From positions 5,482,001 to 5,546,000 of the forward strand of contig NZ_CP067420.1 in assembly GCF_016653635.2 (NCBI RefSeq): 64,000 bases of DNA, in the 5' to 3' direction. Numbering within the stretch: position 1 is the first letter of the stretch; every line of letters begins with the position of its first letter. The notes beneath the pieces are model-generated. The model was not told where the DNA came from. It made no database searches and saw only the letters and a program-made list of their open reading frames with translations. Below, one piece after another: positions 61,527 through 64,000 of this stretch. A program made the translations under genes and the position numbers. The DNA is from Skermanella sp. TT6 (GTDB taxonomy: Bacteria; Pseudomonadota; Alphaproteobacteria; Azospirillales; Azospirillaceae).

Positions 61527-62094
61527 ACCCTCGCTGGGAGACCTTCTCGTCGGACGCGGTTCCGGACCGGGCCTGGGGCGGGCGGCGCCTCGGGCGCGGA
61601 CGCGTCCCTGCCGCCACCCTGCCACATCTCGGTGCCGGGAGCCAACTCAACGAGGGAGTGCACAGGGCGGTTGCCGAAGTACCGGCGGGCGAAACGGATT
61701 GTCGGCGGCCAGAACTGCCTGAATTTTAGGCGGCTTTCCGAAACGGTCTTGGTCCCGAAGAATTATGACAAAGTCGGGGCACGTTTTGCCCTTTGTTTCC
61801 GGTTTCTTCGTTCCCGACGGACCCCGGATTATCGCCCATTTTTTGGGCAAACCTCGGGTTCCGATCCCGTCCGCTGCCCGGCCCGTGCGCGGGCGTCGGC
61901 GTGTTATCCGCCGAAACTGCTCATTTTTCGAGCGGCACGGATCTTGAAACGCTGGGCGGGCCTTCGGGCCTCGGCCGGTCTTGCCGATGCCCGCCGCCCG
62001 AACCCGTCACAGGATCAGGCTCCGGACCGCACCGCCGATCCGGGCCATGAGATCGAGCGGGCCGTGTCGAACTGATCGAGAGGATGAGTCTAGA
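61527..62094. other. Divergent gap between glgC and amtB
   Basis: About 570 bases with no gene. The left end is the glgC leader; the right end holds a sigma-54-like promoter for amtB (61933-61948). In between, 61700-61870 has runs of C/T and TTTTTTGGG without a recognised element. No glnK gene is present. Confidence 0.5.
61933..61948 (+). promoter_or_regulatory. Sigma-54-like promoter of amtB
   Basis: CGGCACGGATCTTGAA compared with the consensus TGGCACG-N4-TTGCA: the GG at -24 and TTG are kept, the C of the -12 GC is replaced by A. It is about 150 bases before the amtB ATG. NtrC/sigma-54 control of amtB is common. No clear NtrC sites were found, so this is tentative. Confidence 0.4.
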
Positions 62095-63429
62095 ATGAGC
62101 CGTCTGTTTGCCTTCGCTGTTCCGCTGCTTGCGGCGATTCTGGGAGCGGTCGCCTTGCCGGCCGGCGCGCTGGCCCAGACCGAAGCCCCCACCATCGACA
62201 CGGGCGATACCGCCTGGATGCTGACCTCGACCGCGCTGGTCCTGATGATGACCATCCCGGGCCTGGCCCTGTTCTACGGCGGCATGGTCCGCAAGATGAA
62301 CCTGCTGGCCACCGTGATGCAGAGCTTCGCGATCTGCTGCCTCGTCGCCGTGCTGTGGGTGCTGGTCGGGTACAGCATCGCGTTCGGCAACGGGAACGCC
62401 TATTTCGGCGACTTCTCCAAGGTGCTGATGGCCGGCATGGACATGTCCGCGCCGTTCACGCTGGGCGCCGGGCTGGAGACCCCGGTCGCCTTCACGATCC
62501 CCGAATCGGTGTTCGTGATGTTCCAGATGACCTTCGCGATCATCACCCCGGCGCTGATCACCGGCGCCTTCGCCGACCGCATGAAGTTCTCGGCCATGCT
62601 GCTGTTCACCGGCTTCTGGTCGATCCTGGTCTATGCCCCGGTCGCCCACTGGGTCTGGCACCCGAACGGCTTCCTGTTCGCGGACGGCGTGCTGGACTTC
62701 GCCGGCGGCACCGTCGTCCACATCAATGCCGGCATCGCCGGCCTGGTCGCGGCCATCGTCGTCGGCAAGCGCCGCGGCTACCCGACCGAGCATTTCGTCC
62801 CGAACAACCTGGTGCTCAGCCTGATCGGCGCCTCGCTGCTTTGGGTGGGCTGGTTCGGCTTCAACGCCGGTTCGGCCGGCGCCGCCAACGGCCGCGCCGG
62901 CATGGCGATGCTGGTCACCATGGTCGCCGCCGCGGCCGCGGCCCTGGCCTGGATGTTCGCCGAGTGGATCGCCAAGGGCAAGCCGAGCGTGCTCGGCATC
63001 ATCTCGGGCGCCATCGGCGGGCTGGTCGCCATCACCCCGGCCTCGGGCTTCGTCGACGCGGGCGGCGCCCTGGTCATCGGCATCGTCTCCGGCGTGGTCT
63101 GCTTCTGGGGCGCCACCAGCCTCAAGTACATGCTGGGCTATGACGACAGCCTGGACGCCTTCGGGGTCCACGGCGTCGGCGGCATCGTCGGCGCGGTCCT
63201 GACCGGCGTCTTCGCCAAGGAAGCCATCGGCGGCTATCCGGGATTGCTGGAAGGCAACGGCGCCCAGGTCGTGACCCAGCTCTGGGGCATCGCCGCCACC
63301 ATCGTGTGGAGCGCCGTCGCCTCCTTCGTCCTGCTGAAGGTGATCGACGTGGTCGTCGGCCTGCGGGTCAGCGAGGACGTCGAGCGCGAAGGCCTCGACC
63401 TCGCCCTGCACGGCGAAGCGGTCCACTGA
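62095..63429 (+). CDS. amtB: Ammonium transporter AmtB
   Basis: The start is set at 62095 (MSRLFAFAVPLL) after a GAGGAT site. The 444-residue protein has a signal peptide (PAGALAQ) and 11 membrane helices. Family motifs: MMTIPGLALFYGGMV, FAIITPALITGAFADR, the first pore His in DFAGGTVVHINAG, and the second in DAFGVHGVGGIVG. It conducts ammonium into the cell. No glnK is adjacent upstream, although glnK-amtB pairs are usual. A strong terminator follows. Confidence 0.97.
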   Translation: MSRLFAFAVPLLAAILGAVALPAGALAQTEAPTIDTGDTAWMLTSTALVLMMTIPGLALFYGGMVRKMNLLATVMQSFAICCLVAVLWVLVGYSIAFGNGNAYFGDFSKVLMAGMDMSAPFTLGAGLETPVAFTIPESVFVMFQMTFAIITPALITGAFADRMKFSAMLLFTGFWSILVYAPVAHWVWHPNGFLFADGVLDFAGGTVVHINAGIAGLVAAIVVGKRRGYPTEHFVPNNLVLSLIGASLLWVGWFGFNAGSAGAANGRAGMAMLVTMVAAAAAALAWMFAEWIAKGKPSVLGIISGAIGGLVAITPASGFVDAGGALVIGIVSGVVCFWGATSLKYMLGYDDSLDAFGVHGVGGIVGAVLTGVFAKEAIGGYPGLLEGNGAQVVTQLWGIAATIVWSAVASFVLLKVIDVVVGLRVSEDVEREGLDLALHGEAVH

Positions 63430-63469
63430 CCCCGGCTGCCCGACCCGGGCGCAAGCAAGCAAGTTCAAG

Positions 63470-63506
63470 CCGCCGCCGGGGGGAGCCCCGGCGGCGGTTT
63501 CTTTTT
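63470..63506 (+). terminator. Intrinsic terminator of amtB
   Basis: CCGCCGCCGGGG (63470-63481) pairs with CCCCGGCGGCGG (63486-63497) over 12 bp with a 4-nt loop, followed by TTTCTTTTT. A textbook factor-independent terminator 40 bases after the stop. Confidence 0.95.
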
Positions 63507-63534
63507 GCTTTTTGTTCCGGAAAAGATAGAATCA

Positions 63535-63563
63535 TTGACACACCACAGGTGGCGATTGTAAAC
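63535..63563 (+). promoter_or_regulatory. Promoter of the antitoxin-like gene with a small dyad
   Basis: TTGACA (63535-63540), 17 bases, GTAAAC (63558-63563) is a reasonable sigma-70 promoter. CACC-ACA-GGTG (63541-63551) within the spacer is a short dyad that could be an autoregulatory operator. Confidence 0.45.
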
Positions 63564-63576
63564 AAGGGCACGACGG

Positions 63577-64000
63577 GTGCCGGACGGCGTATCGGAGCTT
63601 GTCTTGGGCGCTTTGCTGAAAGAGCGGGATCCACTGGCCGGCGGCTCCTATACGCTGAAGGAGGCGGCGCGCCTGCTTGGGATCGACAGTGCCGAGCGCA
63701 TCCGTGGATGGGTTTCCGGATACAGCAGTCGGACGGAACCCATCATCCGGCGTCAGTACGCGACCATCGGCGGCGCCCAGGAACTGGGTTTCTGGGATCT
63801 CCTGGAAACCCGCTTCATAGATCACTTCCGGAAGGAAGGCGTATCCCTGCAAAGCCTTCGGAAAGCCGCTGAGGCGGCACGCCGTGAGTTGAAGCGTCAG
63901 CATCCCTTCGCGATGTCCAACATCAGGTTCATGACCGACCGCCGGCGGATCTTCATGCAATCCGCCGAGGAAACCGGTGATCGCAGATTATTGGACCTGA
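63577..64000 (+). CDS. Probable DUF433-type antitoxin, cut off by the window edge
   Basis: Read from a GTG at 63577 (AAGG 12 bases upstream) the frame stays open to the end of the window (at least 141 codons). The translation begins with a MerR-like winged HTH (SYTLKEAARLLGIDSAERIR, GWVSGY) and continues ELGFWDLLETRFIDHFRKEG, VSLQSLRKAAEAARRELKRQ and HPFAMSNIRFMTDRRRIFMQ. This matches the front part of VapB45-like antitoxins that end in a DUF433 domain. A toxin gene (VapC/PIN type) would be expected right after it. The opposite-strand frames here are shadows. The identification is from pattern only. Confidence 0.7.
   Translation, partial: MPDGVSELVLGALLKERDPLAGGSYTLKEAARLLGIDSAERIRGWVSGYSSRTEPIIRRQYATIGGAQELGFWDLLETRFIDHFRKEGVSLQSLRKAAEAARRELKRQHPFAMSNIRFMTDRRRIFMQSAEETGDRRLLDL

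Noticed and set aside
61981-62094. N-terminal extension of amtB to 61981
   Set aside because: The extension is basic and non-hydrophobic and would hide the signal peptide; the ATG at 62095 has a good ribosome-binding site.
63532-63960. A minus-strand 142-codon frame at the right edge
   Set aside because: It is opposite to a frame with clear HTH-antitoxin features and lacks a start signal.

Overview
The window reads as chromosomal DNA of a high-GC, motile, metabolically flexible alphaproteobacterium, most like the Azospirillum/Skermanella branch of Rhodospirillales. This rests on FlaF and FlbT beside a short flagellin, a soluble globin-type chemoreceptor ending in a PilZ domain, a single-chain pyruvate:ferredoxin oxidoreductase, and overall base and codon use. 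No 16S rRNA gene is present, so the assignment is inference.

Layout. 0-4.4 kb: a cut-off nucleotidyltransferase-like gene, a palindromic repeat, a truncated receptor-like membrane protein overlapping a cyclic-nucleotide-binding protein, an M48 lipoprotein protease, an SGNH hydrolase and tRNA-Arg(CCG). 4.4-6.0 kb: a scarred stretch 3' of that tRNA, with a frameshifted FkbM methyltransferase and a decayed transposase tail. 6.0-12.4 kb: two unrecognised proteins, then an EAL phosphodiesterase divergent from a globin/MCP/PilZ receptor. 12.4-15.4 kb: a stress module (alcohol dehydrogenase, Hsp20, ribosome hibernation factor, universal stress protein) with two FNR/FixK-like boxes. 15.4-21.5 kb: a flagellin locus (flbT, TPR-methyltransferase, DUF1217 protein, flaF, flagellin, glycosyltransferase-FkbM fusion). 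21.6-28.1 kb: a DHOD-like protein, nifJ behind a third FNR-like box, and an IlvD/Edd-type dehydratase. 28.1-38.2 kb: GNAT, Rpn-family nuclease-like protein, acuI, an MFS carrier, an RTX beta-roll protein, a three-gene GMC dehydrogenase operon and a membrane chemoreceptor. 38.2-47.0 kb: accessory DNA with a two-gene TIR / STAND-ATPase-WD40 operon, a beta-helix protein and the debris of a DUF4143-type gene, ending at the 3' end of tRNA-Thr(CGT). 47.2-55.7 kb: the kdp potassium system, with kdpE separated from kdpD by palindromic repeats. 55.7-64 kb: a pair of unknown paralogues, recQ, glgA-glgC, amtB and the start of a probable DUF433-type antitoxin.

How it fits together. Three FNR-like boxes tie the stress module and nifJ to low-oxygen control. 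The EAL enzyme and the PilZ receptor are divergent neighbours, pointing to local c-di-GMP control of taxis. The flagellin locus carries its own modification enzymes. The best candidate for a little-described system is the TIR plus STAND-WD40 operon at 38.7-45.1 kb. It has the architecture of an NTPase-gated NAD-depleting conflict or anti-phage system and lies in accessory DNA beside a tRNA 3' end.
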